From JAHZKN01 sp965250205 (GTDB lineage: Bacteria > Pseudomonadota > Alphaproteobacteria > Rhizobiales > Hyphomicrobiaceae): a stretch of 64,000 nucleotides of DNA. The position numbers were made by a program, and so were the translations under genes. Numbering within the stretch: position 1 is the first letter of the stretch; the number at the start of each line of letters is the position of its first letter. The stretch lies in NCBI GenBank assembly GCA_965250205.1, contig CBDFNK010000010.1, positions 14,601 through 78,600 on the forward strand. Direction: 5' to 3'. Shown one piece after another: positions 8,892 through 17,139 of the stretch. The notes under the pieces are model-generated. The model saw only the letters and a list, made by a program, of their open reading frames with translations. It ran no database searches and had not been told where the DNA came from.

Positions 8892-10304
8892 CTACCAAGT
8901 GTTGTGCGGCCAGCCCTTGGAAATGCCGCGCGACGCTTTCTTTGGTGCTTTTTTCTTGACGACTTTCTTGGCGACTTTCTTGCGCGCGCGTCGCTTGGTC
9001 TTCTTTTTTGCAACCTTTCGCTTGGCCGTTTGTTTCGACCTTGTCGAAACCTTAGGAGCCGAGGTTTCCTGAGGCTTAGGCGGGGCGGTAATAGCGGTCA
9101 CTTTTTTGGCTGGCTTTGCATTCACTGTTGCGGGCTTGGCCGGCAACTTGGCTGCTTTATCAGGTGTCGTGGTAACTGGTGCTGCAGCTCTAGGTGTTGG
9201 CTGAGCGGGGTTGTTGCGCGCATTGTCCAACGCAACTTTTGCCTGACGCTCAGCTTGTTGGCGCATCTGGCGTTCAAGAACAAGTTCATACTTGATCGCT
9301 TCAATCGCCTTTAACGCTTCGTCTTTTGCGTCTCGTTCGTCATCAATTAATTTCTGAAGATCATCAACCGACGTTGTCGCGACTTGCATCTCTTTCAGAT
9401 GTTGCTCTCGCAAACGCTCTATCGTCGCGATGGCAGCTTGCTCCGCACCATGTGCTTCCGTCAGCTCTTCTGAAACCCGACGGGTTATTGCAACAGTCTC
9501 CTGCGACTTGGCCGTTTGCATTGCCAAGTCGCGACGTGCTGTCGCCAAGCGTTGTTCGGCTTCTCTTCGGGCCGCGCGCTCAACTTGTAGCTTTTTACGC
9601 AACGCTGAAATGACGCGAACTGGTGCTGTCGGCAGCCCCACGGTTTTCGAGTTGTCAGCCGCACCTGGCTGCTCAACAACACGGATATTTGAGATCCGAT
9701 CTTTTGGTGCCTGGTGTTGGCTATAAACGCCAATTGCAACACCAGCGATAGCAACACCGGCAAACACAGCTGCAGCGGAGCGGGCCATGGAAATTGGTCC
9801 GGCTTGAATGCGCTGCGATGAGGAAACCGGTGTCAGTGCGTTCGATCCCTCGCTCGCACTTTGCCAAGGATTAAACGTACCAAAATTCCACAGGTGCCCT
9901 TCGCAGTCCCGACATGAATAGGCACGCCCACCCGTATCATCGCGCTGCACATCAAGAGCGATTTCAGCACCAGCCTCTTTGGCACGTTCAAAGTGGCTTT
10001 CAATATCTTCAACAACAAGATAGCAGCTTTGTGTTTCCGTGCCGCCAATTTCGTCGGGCTGTGAGAGCAAGTCATCAAAGTCGGAATCGCGGACTGGGCC
10101 CAGCATCACCATGCCATGGCCATATGTCATCTGGGCATAGATGAGGTCGCCGTTGTCGTCACTCGCGGTGTAGTGGGGCACAAAACCAAATGCTTCTGAC
10201 AGCCAAGCAATCGCCTGCTTTAAATCGCGGTACCGCATTAACGGCACGACCCGCGTTGCTTCAAGTGTGCCAGACTCAGCCATTCTCGAAATTGCCCCAC
10301 CCAT
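8892..10304 (-). CDS. VOC (glyoxalase-fold) domain fused to membrane segment, coiled coil and basic tail
   Basis: A 470-residue protein. Residues about 15-145 form a VOC/glyoxalase-like module (VVPLMRYRDLKQAIAWL..., a CYLVVEDIESHF strand and RAYSCRDCEGHLWNFGTF at the end). Next come one membrane segment (about 172-190), a long coiled coil rich in Arg, Glu, Ala and Gln (about 230-365), a Pro/Ala/Lys linker, and a strongly basic tail (about 425-462) of Lys/Arg runs. The VOC part would be cytoplasmic and the coiled coil periplasmic, or the reverse; topology is not settled. Function unknown. It is inserted against the direction of the trp genes. A start at Met8 (10283) is equally possible. Confidence 0.8.
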   Translation of the reverse strand: MGGAISRMAESGTLEATRVVPLMRYRDLKQAIAWLSEAFGFVPHYTASDDNGDLIYAQMTYGHGMVMLGPVRDSDFDDLLSQPDEIGGTETQSCYLVVEDIESHFERAKEAGAEIALDVQRDDTGGRAYSCRDCEGHLWNFGTFNPWQSASEGSNALTPVSSSQRIQAGPISMARSAAAVFAGVAIAGVAIGVYSQHQAPKDRISNIRVVEQPGAADNSKTVGLPTAPVRVISALRKKLQVERAARREAEQRLATARRDLAMQTAKSQETVAITRRVSEELTEAHGAEQAAIATIERLREQHLKEMQVATTSVDDLQKLIDDERDAKDEALKAIEAIKYELVLERQMRQQAERQAKVALDNARNNPAQPTPRAAAPVTTTPDKAAKLPAKPATVNAKPAKKVTAITAPPKPQETSAPKVSTRSKQTAKRKVAKKKTKRRARKKVAKKVVKKKAPKKASRGISKGWPHNTW

Positions 10305-10956
10305 CTAACTCAACCTGACACCGCGCGCCTTTGGCCAGTGCCTATTCAAATTCGTCGCGCCCAAACCCATGGCCCAAACCCATGCCTATGGCCCAAACCC
10401 ATGCCTATGGCCCAAACCCATGCCTATGGCCCAAACCCATGCCTATGGGTGGTGCACCTGAACCGTTTCCGCTTGAAACGTGACCACCTTAACTGGATTC
10501 AGGCCCGGATTTCCGACAACAGCATGACGCAAACCAAAAGCGCGGTCACGCGTCACCCGCTTAAGCGCTCGAATCAGTGAAAATCACTCTAGCCGAATTC
10601 TTGAAACTGTACCGTCCTAGAGCTGCATGTATATTGATTTTTTCCTCGTTGTTACAGCTTTCATCCCGTTGTCTCAGCTATGAGCATTTACGCGCCGCCA
10701 AAATAGGGACCGCCGCCGCGTTCCCACACCGAGCCGCAGAGCACAGCCAGCAGCGGGATATCAAAAAAAATCACGCCATTGCAATAAGATGGCCTCCACT
10801 CTATCCGTTCAAAGCCGTTTCGCTGCAGGTTTTCCCCATGGCCAAGGCCCCGACCAACGCACGCCGTTACGATTTCTTGCATTCTTCAGCGAGACACGCC
10901 GAAAATCGTGTTATTTCAACGCAATCATTATAACGCAAGAGCCCTTATCCCCATCC
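10305..10956. other. gene-free region upstream of trpC
   Basis: About 650 bp between the VOC gene start and trpC. It contains the 19-bp minisatellite listed separately. The rest shows short open frames without motifs or plausible ribosome-binding sites. The trpC promoter and that of the divergent VOC gene must lie here, but I see no clear consensus boxes. Confidence 0.5.
10359..10447. repeat. 19-bp tandem minisatellite
   Basis: Four exact 19-bp units GCCCAAACCCATGCCTATG begin at 10372, 10391, 10410 and 10429, preceded at 10359 by a 13-bp truncated unit lacking CCTATG. Units are identical, so the array is recent or homogenised. A period of 19 is not a multiple of three, which argues against a coding repeat. 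It lies upstream of both flanking genes. Confidence 0.95.
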
Positions 10957-11757
10957 ATGAGTGACATCCTCGAGAAAATTATCCGCTACAAGACGGAAGA
11001 AGTGGCGACCGCCAAGCTGGCCCTCCCGCTCCAGGTTCTGGCAGAATATGCCCGCAGTGCTGGCCCGGTCCGGCCTTTTCGCATAGCCTTAGAAGAGCGC
11101 ATAAAGTCTTGCCGTCCCGCCCTCATTGCCGAGATCAAAAAGGCCTCACCGTCTAGGGGGCTGATCCGCGAAGACTTTGACCCGCCCGCTTTGGCCAAGG
11201 CCTATGACAGCGGTGGCGCGGCGTGTCTTTCGATTTTAACCGATAAACCGTCATTTCACGGTACACCGGAAAATTTGAAACAGGCGCGCACCGCGGTTGA
11301 TCTGCCTGTGTTACGCAAAGACTTCATGATCGACACCTATCAAGTTGTGCAGGCACGCGCCTGGGGTGCTGATTGCATTTTGATCATCTTAGCCGAGATT
11401 GATGATCATGTGGCCCGTGACCTCGCGGCAGCTGCCAGCAACTGGGGCATGGACGCCATCGTTGAAGTACATGACGACGGTGAACTGGACCGCGCCCTCA
11501 AACTCGATTGCAATCTGATCGGCATTAACAATCGCAACTTGAAAACATTTGAGACGACGTTGCAAACCACGGAGCGGTTGGCACCGCGTGTCCCTAGGGA
11601 TCGCATTGTGATTAGCGAAAGCGGAATTTCAACCGCCGCCGATATCGCCCGCCTGCAAAGGGTTGGGGTCAACACATTCCTGGTTGGAGAAAGTTTGATG
11701 CGCCAAAGCGATGTCGAAGCAGCAACGCGCCGACTTCTTGGAGGCACCGGGTCGTGA
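10957..11757 (+). CDS. trpC: indole-3-glycerol phosphate synthase
   Basis: A 266-residue TIM-barrel enzyme with the motifs EIKKASPSRG, VLRKDFMIDTYQ, LIGINNRNL and VISESGI. It converts carboxyphenylaminodeoxyribulose phosphate to indole-glycerol phosphate. The start MSDILEKIIRYKTEEV at 10957 is the family terminus; 56 in-frame upstream codons show no homology and were excluded. Its TGA overlaps the GTG start of moaC (GTGA), so trpC and moaC are translationally coupled. Confidence 0.96.
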   Translation: MSDILEKIIRYKTEEVATAKLALPLQVLAEYARSAGPVRPFRIALEERIKSCRPALIAEIKKASPSRGLIREDFDPPALAKAYDSGGAACLSILTDKPSFHGTPENLKQARTAVDLPVLRKDFMIDTYQVVQARAWGADCILIILAEIDDHVARDLAAAASNWGMDAIVEVHDDGELDRALKLDCNLIGINNRNLKTFETTLQTTERLAPRVPRDRIVISESGISTAADIARLQRVGVNTFLVGESLMRQSDVEAATRRLLGGTGS

Positions 11758-12260
11758 GCGAGAAAAAACTCTCCCATCTCAACGCCAAGGGTGAAGCCCG
11801 CATGGTGGATGTCTCCGACAAAGACGTCACGCATCGCACGGCCAAGGCAGAGGGCTTTGTCGCCATGGCGGCGGACACTTTAGCCGTTATTGAAAAAGGT
11901 GGCGCCAAAAAAGGTGACGTGCTCGCAACAGCACGCATTGCTGGTATTATGGCCGCCAAACAAACGCACAACCTGATTCCGCTTTGTCATCCACTACCGA
12001 TCACCAAAGTCGAAGTTCATTTTACGCCAAGTCAAAATCCGACAGGCATTGTCATCACGTCCAAGGTCAAGGTTTCGGGCCAGACCGGTGTCGAGATGGA
12101 GGCCTTGACGGCCGTCTCGGTGGCAGCCCTGACAATCTACGACATGGTGAAGGCGATTGATAAAGCCATGCATTTTGACGCCATCCAGCTAATTGAAAAA
12201 ACTGGTGGCCGCTGCGGTGACTTTAAAGCACCAAAACATATCCTGCGTGCGAAGGACTAA
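11754..12260 (+). CDS. moaC: cyclic pyranopterin monophosphate synthase
   Basis: A 168-residue MoaC with LSHLNAKGEARMVDVSDK at the start, the LIPLCHPLP motif and the C-terminal KTGGRCGDF. It completes the first step of molybdenum cofactor synthesis. The GTG start overlaps the trpC stop by four bases. moeA follows after 2 bp, giving a compact trpC-moaC-moeA unit as in many alphaproteobacteria. Confidence 0.96.
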   Translation: MSEKKLSHLNAKGEARMVDVSDKDVTHRTAKAEGFVAMAADTLAVIEKGGAKKGDVLATARIAGIMAAKQTHNLIPLCHPLPITKVEVHFTPSQNPTGIVITSKVKVSGQTGVEMEALTAVSVAALTIYDMVKAIDKAMHFDAIQLIEKTGGRCGDFKAPKHILRAKD

Positions 12261-12262
12261 AC

Positions 12263-13483
12263 ATGGATGCTCTTTCCGTTGCCGAAGCGCTAAAGCGCAT
12301 CTTAGCCGATGTAACAGTCATGGACTGCGAGCAGGTTGAACTGACCAAGGCCTGCGGTCGCGTCCTGGCCGAAGATGTCACGGCCACACTGACCCAGCCA
12401 CCGTTTGATGCCTCTGCCATGGACGGCTATGCCGTGTGCGCAGAAGATGTGGCAAGTCTGCCTGTAACACTTGACGTGATTGGCGAAGCCGCCGCCGGCG
12501 AAGGCTTTCAAGGTGCGCTTGTGCCTGGACAAGCGGTGCGCATTTTTACCGGTGCGCCGCTACCCAAAGGGGCCAGCGCAATTGTCATTCAGGAAAACAC
12601 AACCCGCGCGCGCGAACAGGTCACGGTTGTTGAAGGCTCACCTAACCCAGCCCACATCAGACGGCGCGGCCTCGACTTCTCCCAAGGCCACGTGCTCTTA
12701 AAAGCTGGCGACAAACTCAATGCCCGCACACTCACCTTAGCGGCTGCCATGGGCCATGGGACCCTGCCGCTGCGCCGTCAACCACGCGTTGCCATCCTCG
12801 CCACAGGCAATGAGCTGGTATTGCCTGGTCACGCGGTCGGCCCGGACCAAATCGTCTGCTCAAATCCGTTTGGCCTTTTGGAATTGGTGACAGCGGCAGG
12901 CGGAGTTGGCACATTTCTCGGTATCGCGCGCGATACCGAACCCGATCTGCGCGCTGCAATACAAAAAGCCCGGGACTTCGACATCCTGGTCACCATTGGT
13001 GGTGCCTCCGTAGGTGATCACGATCTCGTCGCCCCAGCACTCAAAGCGGAAGGCATGGTACTTGATTTCTGGCGCATCAAAATGCGCCCCGGTAAACCCT
13101 TGTTATTTGGTCGCTTGACCCGCGCCTCTCAAACCCAGCGCGTATTGGGCCTGCCCGGCAACCCAACGTCATCGCTGATCTGTGGACGCATCTATTTGGT
13201 GGCATTGATCACAGCGTTGCTGGGCCAGGACGCCAACACCATCACGCGCGGTGAACATGCCCAACTGGCGCAACCGTTACCGGCCAATGGCCCGCGTGCG
13301 CACTACATGCGAGGCGTCATTCGCGATGCCACAACCGCACCGCCCACCGTTGCTGCATTGGACGCACAGGATAGCTCCATGTTGACACCCTTAGCGGGCG
13401 CAGATTGCTTGATTGTGCGCGATGCTCATGCGCCCAAAGCTGACGTTAACGCGCACGTGGTTATGCTCAAGTTAGACTTTTGA
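12263..13483 (+). CDS. moeA: molybdopterin molybdotransferase
   Basis: A 406-residue MoeA: N-terminal CGRVLAEDV and DGYAV motifs, the MoCF_biosynth core (ATGNELV, VTIGGASVGDHD, MRPGKP, GLPGNPTSS) and the C-terminal beta-barrel domain. It inserts molybdate into adenylylated molybdopterin. It lies 2 bp after moaC. In related genomes lexA often follows moeA; here a long gene-free stretch follows. Confidence 0.95.
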   Translation: MDALSVAEALKRILADVTVMDCEQVELTKACGRVLAEDVTATLTQPPFDASAMDGYAVCAEDVASLPVTLDVIGEAAAGEGFQGALVPGQAVRIFTGAPLPKGASAIVIQENTTRAREQVTVVEGSPNPAHIRRRGLDFSQGHVLLKAGDKLNARTLTLAAAMGHGTLPLRRQPRVAILATGNELVLPGHAVGPDQIVCSNPFGLLELVTAAGGVGTFLGIARDTEPDLRAAIQKARDFDILVTIGGASVGDHDLVAPALKAEGMVLDFWRIKMRPGKPLLFGRLTRASQTQRVLGLPGNPTSSLICGRIYLVALITALLGQDANTITRGEHAQLAQPLPANGPRAHYMRGVIRDATTAPPTVAALDAQDSSMLTPLAGADCLIVRDAHAPKADVNAHVVMLKLDF

Positions 13484-14395
13484 ATCAGGCATTTCTCGCA
13501 CTTTTTTAATTTACGTGTGACGCATTTCCGACGCATTATAACCCTCTAAGGGAAACAGTTCGAACCCGCTTCACGCCGGGTCGGACACTTAGCCCCGGAT
13601 GCAACCCACCCCGCTCGTTTGCATCCGGGGCTGTTAGATTGAAAGTGTCCTGGCTTCGACCTCAACGCACCCCAAACACGCGCGCCGCGAGGCCAACACA
13701 AAATCTTATCCCCTCACCTTTCCCCGACACTAAACTCGTCCCCATCCTGCTTGACCGTTCGGGGATCTGGGTGCGCGCCGGTACTCTGATGCAAGCAGGA
13801 GGTGAAGGGAGCGCGGCTCGGGGCATAGGCTCTGCCGAGAGACCGTCTGCCGCCATCGATTTCGCACGTTGGTGAAGTCCGCAGGGTGCGCGGACCATTA
13901 CGTGGTGGTCACCGTCCTTTCACCGGCGGAGCGGCTTGTGCCGCATCCGAAAAATTTGAAACGGCAGCGCTGCTCCGCTCCCCGGACACCTGTTTGCCTG
14001 ACCAACTACCCTCTCACCGCGACCTGCCATAGGCCCGCGGCCAATAATCGTGCTGGAGACGCGTTGCAAGGGCCATGGGCCGCCCACCCGAACTCTGCTT
14101 GAAGTCATATCTGTGGAATGGCTTTGGAAGTAAGGCGGTGAAAATGCTATTTTTGCGTTTGACCGGATTGACTACGTCGACAACTTCAACAAAAAACAAT
14201 GGCTGACTTTTAGATGCTGTTTTAATCAACACAGCGTTGCCGATTCTGCTGGCAGCATGGAGGTTTGCGAAAAAGGAAATGATTCCAGTCGCAACTAGGC
14301 GGACAACCGCAGCTGTCCACGACGTCGATTGAAACCCACCATTTTTGTGAACACCACCTTTGCCCCCAACCACCCGGCCGGTCTATAATCCCGTC
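13484..14395. other. long gene-free gap after moeA
   Basis: About 910 bp with no frame that carries a recognisable motif or start context. The first part contains a strong nested hairpin (13583-13650, listed separately). The GC-rich remainder has only overlapping short frames on both strands. I checked by eye for RNase P RNA, tmRNA and SRP RNA signatures and saw none. It may hold a decayed gene or an unrecognised RNA. Confidence 0.5.
13583..13650. ncRNA. strong nested hairpin, possible structured RNA
   Basis: The outer arms GGACACTT (13583-13590) and AAGTGTCC (13643-13650) enclose a perfect 14-bp stem, AGCCCCGGATGCAA (13591-13604) with TTGCATCCGGGGCT (13619-13632), and a 14-nt loop. A smaller stem ACCCG...CGGGT lies just upstream (about 13564-13581). 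No T-run follows on either strand, so a simple intrinsic terminator is unlikely. The strand is not resolved because the structure is symmetric. It could be a small RNA, a 3' structure of the moeA transcript or a repeat found elsewhere in the genome. Confidence 0.4.
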
Positions 14396-15910
14396 ATGAC
14401 TGATCAGCCCGCGAACAGCACCCAACCCATAGCCCCCGTCCCAACGTCGGCCAGCCTCGGCTTTGCCCAGCACCCGCAAGGATTGCGCACGCTGTTTTTT
14501 GCCGAGCTTTGGGAACGGTTTTCCTACTACGGCATGCGCGCGCTGCTGACCTTGTTCATGGTGGCGCCCATTGCCGGTGGTGGGCTCGACATGCCAGTAA
14601 CGCAAGCCGCGCGCATCTACGGCAACTACACAATGGCCGTCTATATGTTGGCGATCCCAGGCGGCTATCTGGCCGACAGTGTGTTTGGACCAAAGCGCGC
14701 CGTGATGATTGGCGGTTGGGTGATTGCGCTCGGGCACTTCACATTGGCAGCCCCCTATGAGCTGAGCTTTTACATTGGACTGATCTTGGTGGCGCTTGGC
14801 ACCGGTCTGTTAAAACCCAGCATCAGTGCTCTTGTTGGTGCGCTCTACAGCAAAGATGATGGCCGCCGTGATGCCGGATTTTCGCTTTTCTATATGGGCA
14901 TCAACATCGGCGCATTTATAGCGCCGTTAGTGACCGGCTTTCTGGCCCAAAGCGACACCTTTAAGACGTGGCTCTCCGCTAACGGGTTTGACCCGACCCA
15001 CAGTTGGCATTGGGGCTTTGGCGCTGCAGGCGTTGGTATGGTCCTGGGTTTATTCGTCTTCATGCGCAATGCACGTGTGTTGCCCGACCAAGATGACAAC
15101 AACCCCCTGCCAGAACAGTTCTGGCGCAACGCCGTTCTCGTCATCGCGGGTACGGGCCTGTTGATGGGCTTGCTCATTCTTTCCGACAGCGCTGGCTGGA
15201 CGTGGTTACGTTATTTGATCATCGCCCTTCCCGTCACGGCTGCGGTTCTATTTGGGTTTTCGAAAGATGGCGACTTCAAAAAGGTTAGCGCCGTCTTTGT
15301 TTTGTTTATCGCCGCCATGGTGTTCTGGTCGATCTTTGAACAAACGGGGCTCTCGATTGCGCTGTTTGCTGACAAGCTGACGGACAATGATATGATGGGG
15401 TATTCAATTCCCTCGTCTTGGTATCAATCGTTAAATTCGCTGTTTGTGATTACCCTGGCGCCGTTGTTTGCGCTTGCCTGGCTGAAGCTTGGGCACCGCC
15501 AACCCTCAAGCCCGGTCAAGTTTTCCATCGGGCTCGTCTTCCTTGCGCTTTCGTTTGTTTTGATGATCCCAGCCGCCTACCTCACAGCGGCGGGCAAAGT
15601 CAGCCCCCTGTGGTTGGTGGGTCTGTTCTTTCTTCAAACAGTGGGGGAATTGTTCTTAAGCCCGGTTGGGCTGTCGACAATGACCAAGCTGGCTCCCGCT
15701 CGTATCACCGGTTTGGTTCTCGGTATTTGGTTCCTGGCAACCGCCTTTGGCAACAAATTGGCAGGCGTCCTGGGGCGTAATTTTGATGCCACCGATCCTG
15801 ATGCCCTGGTCCAGTTCTTCACCGAACAAGCCCTCATGGTTTTGGTTTGCGCCTCGATATTGTTCGCCTTGAGCCCATGGGTAAAACGGTTAATGGGCGA
15901 TATTCACTAA
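14396..15910 (+). CDS. POT-family proton-coupled oligopeptide transporter
   Basis: A 504-residue protein with about 12-14 hydrophobic segments. The first helix carries the POT signature ELWERFSYYGMRALL (the ExxER proton-coupling motif), and the second POT motif is recognisable in FSLFYMGINIGAF. Members import di- and tripeptides with protons across the inner membrane. The start MTDQPANSTQP at 14396 puts a short polar tail before helix 1. It stands alone between the gene-free gap and the FecR gene, so it probably has its own promoter. Confidence 0.93.
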   Translation: MTDQPANSTQPIAPVPTSASLGFAQHPQGLRTLFFAELWERFSYYGMRALLTLFMVAPIAGGGLDMPVTQAARIYGNYTMAVYMLAIPGGYLADSVFGPKRAVMIGGWVIALGHFTLAAPYELSFYIGLILVALGTGLLKPSISALVGALYSKDDGRRDAGFSLFYMGINIGAFIAPLVTGFLAQSDTFKTWLSANGFDPTHSWHWGFGAAGVGMVLGLFVFMRNARVLPDQDDNNPLPEQFWRNAVLVIAGTGLLMGLLILSDSAGWTWLRYLIIALPVTAAVLFGFSKDGDFKKVSAVFVLFIAAMVFWSIFEQTGLSIALFADKLTDNDMMGYSIPSSWYQSLNSLFVITLAPLFALAWLKLGHRQPSSPVKFSIGLVFLALSFVLMIPAAYLTAAGKVSPLWLVGLFFLQTVGELFLSPVGLSTMTKLAPARITGLVLGIWFLATAFGNKLAGVLGRNFDATDPDALVQFFTEQALMVLVCASILFALSPWVKRLMGDIH

Positions 15911-16097
15911 CCATATCAGCTCTTTCCCATCACAGAGCATTGTTTGGCGACGGCTTCGTAACACCTACTATTCATACTGTATTCATGGGCCCTAAGCTGT
16001 TAGAATTAGAACTTAAAGCCCGAGTTTATTGAACCTTTTTTGACTCCGCAGCGACACACAATATGTGATCGCCTTAGCCCCATTGGAGCCTTGATCA

Positions 16098-17081
16098 ATG
16101 AAAGCTATGCTCAAACTGTTTCAACTCCCGCTTCTCGCTGCTGCCCTGATATCGCCATCCTCACCATCTGCCTACGCCGCTTCAGGTGATACCATTGGCG
16201 AGGCCATTGAAGTCATCAATCTGGTCACGGCGGATTATTCTCGCGACACCCGCACACTGCAACCTGGCGATGACGTGCGCCAGGACGAAAAGATTGCCGT
16301 TGGCAGCGATGGACGCAGCGAATTGCAATTTGCTGACCAAACCAAGATCGCACTTGGCCCGGGCTCAGAAATGCTGCTCGATAAATTCGTCTATGACTCG
16401 GACAAAAATTCCGGCTCGATTGTGATGGACTTAGTGTCCGGCACGTTGCGCTTCATTACAGGTATTGCGCAAAAGCCGACCTATGTCATTCGCACGCCGA
16501 ATGCCTCGATCACCGTGCGCGGCACAATCTTTGATGTCTATACGCCGCCCAAAGGTGGTCCGACCTATCTGTTGCTGCACGAAGGTCGTGTCAAGGTTTG
16601 TAGCAGGAAGAAAAGGTCGTGTCGCAATAACAACAAGCCAGGACGTCTGGTTCGGATCTCGAAAAACGGCAAGATCGATAATCCAACGGTTTGGTCTGTT
16701 TTGGACGACAAGGACGGCATCCCGTTTGACCTAGCCTTCCCGTTTGTCATCAACCCACCGTTGATTGACCCCTCGCCTATCTTCACCAAGGAAGAGATTG
16801 TAAACGCAGCCTTGCCGAAGAAGTTCAAGCCAAAGAAAAAATACAAAAAGAAAGCAAAGAAAAAGAAAGCGAAGAAAAAGCAATACAAGAAGAAAAAAGT
16901 CACCAAGAAAAGAACAAGGACGAAGAAAAAGTACGTAAAAAAGAAAAAGAAAAAGAAAACCAAATCGGCGAACAATAATACCGGAAAGATTTTAGGTGCT
17001 GCTGCTGGGATCGCCATCGGCATCGCCATCAGCAAAGGCAACAAGAAAGGCGGCGGCCACAAGCGTCCCCATGACTATTAG
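16098..17081 (+). CDS. secreted FecR-domain protein with Lys-rich tail
   Basis: A 327-residue protein: signal peptide (about 1-28, ending in AYA), then a FecR domain (about 55-165) recognisable by LQPGDDVRQDEKIAVGSDG, then LVSGTLRFITG and TPNASITVRGTIFDV. Residues about 230-295 are an almost pure Lys run with scattered Ala/Thr, and the end is a Gly/Ala-rich hydrophobic stretch (about 298-313) and a short basic tail. Here the domain is exported and not linked to a TonB receptor or sigma factor, so it is probably a periplasmic ligand-sensing or structural module. It converges on a CHASE2 cyclase, a frequent neighbour of such FecR proteins. Confidence 0.85.
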   Translation: MKAMLKLFQLPLLAAALISPSSPSAYAASGDTIGEAIEVINLVTADYSRDTRTLQPGDDVRQDEKIAVGSDGRSELQFADQTKIALGPGSEMLLDKFVYDSDKNSGSIVMDLVSGTLRFITGIAQKPTYVIRTPNASITVRGTIFDVYTPPKGGPTYLLLHEGRVKVCSRKKRSCRNNNKPGRLVRISKNGKIDNPTVWSVLDDKDGIPFDLAFPFVINPPLIDPSPIFTKEEIVNAALPKKFKPKKKYKKKAKKKKAKKKQYKKKKVTKKRTRTKKKYVKKKKKKKTKSANNNTGKILGAAAGIAIGIAISKGNKKGGGHKRPHDY

Positions 17082-17109
17082 GTGGCACGCCACACCTAAA
17101 ATCAATACC

Positions 17110-17133
17110 GCCCGCAGCATCACAACTGCGGGC
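17110..17133. terminator. probable bidirectional terminator between FecR and cyclase genes
   Basis: GCCCGCAG (17110-17117) pairs with CTGCGGGC (17126-17133) across an 8-nt loop, followed on the plus strand by a T-rich stretch. It lies in the 58-bp gap between two convergent genes and could stop both transcripts. Confidence 0.65.
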
Positions 17134-17139
17134 CGTTTG

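Noticed and set aside
13639..14102. Two short plus-strand frames in the moeA-POT gap
   Set aside because: No motif, no start context and low-complexity composition; frames on the opposite strand are equally long.
13484..14395. RNase P RNA, tmRNA or SRP RNA
   Set aside because: I looked for the conserved core sequences on both strands and found none.
16565..17062. Phe-rich reverse frame opposite the Lys-rich FecR tail
   Set aside because: It is the complement of AAA/AAG codons and has no domain; a shadow.
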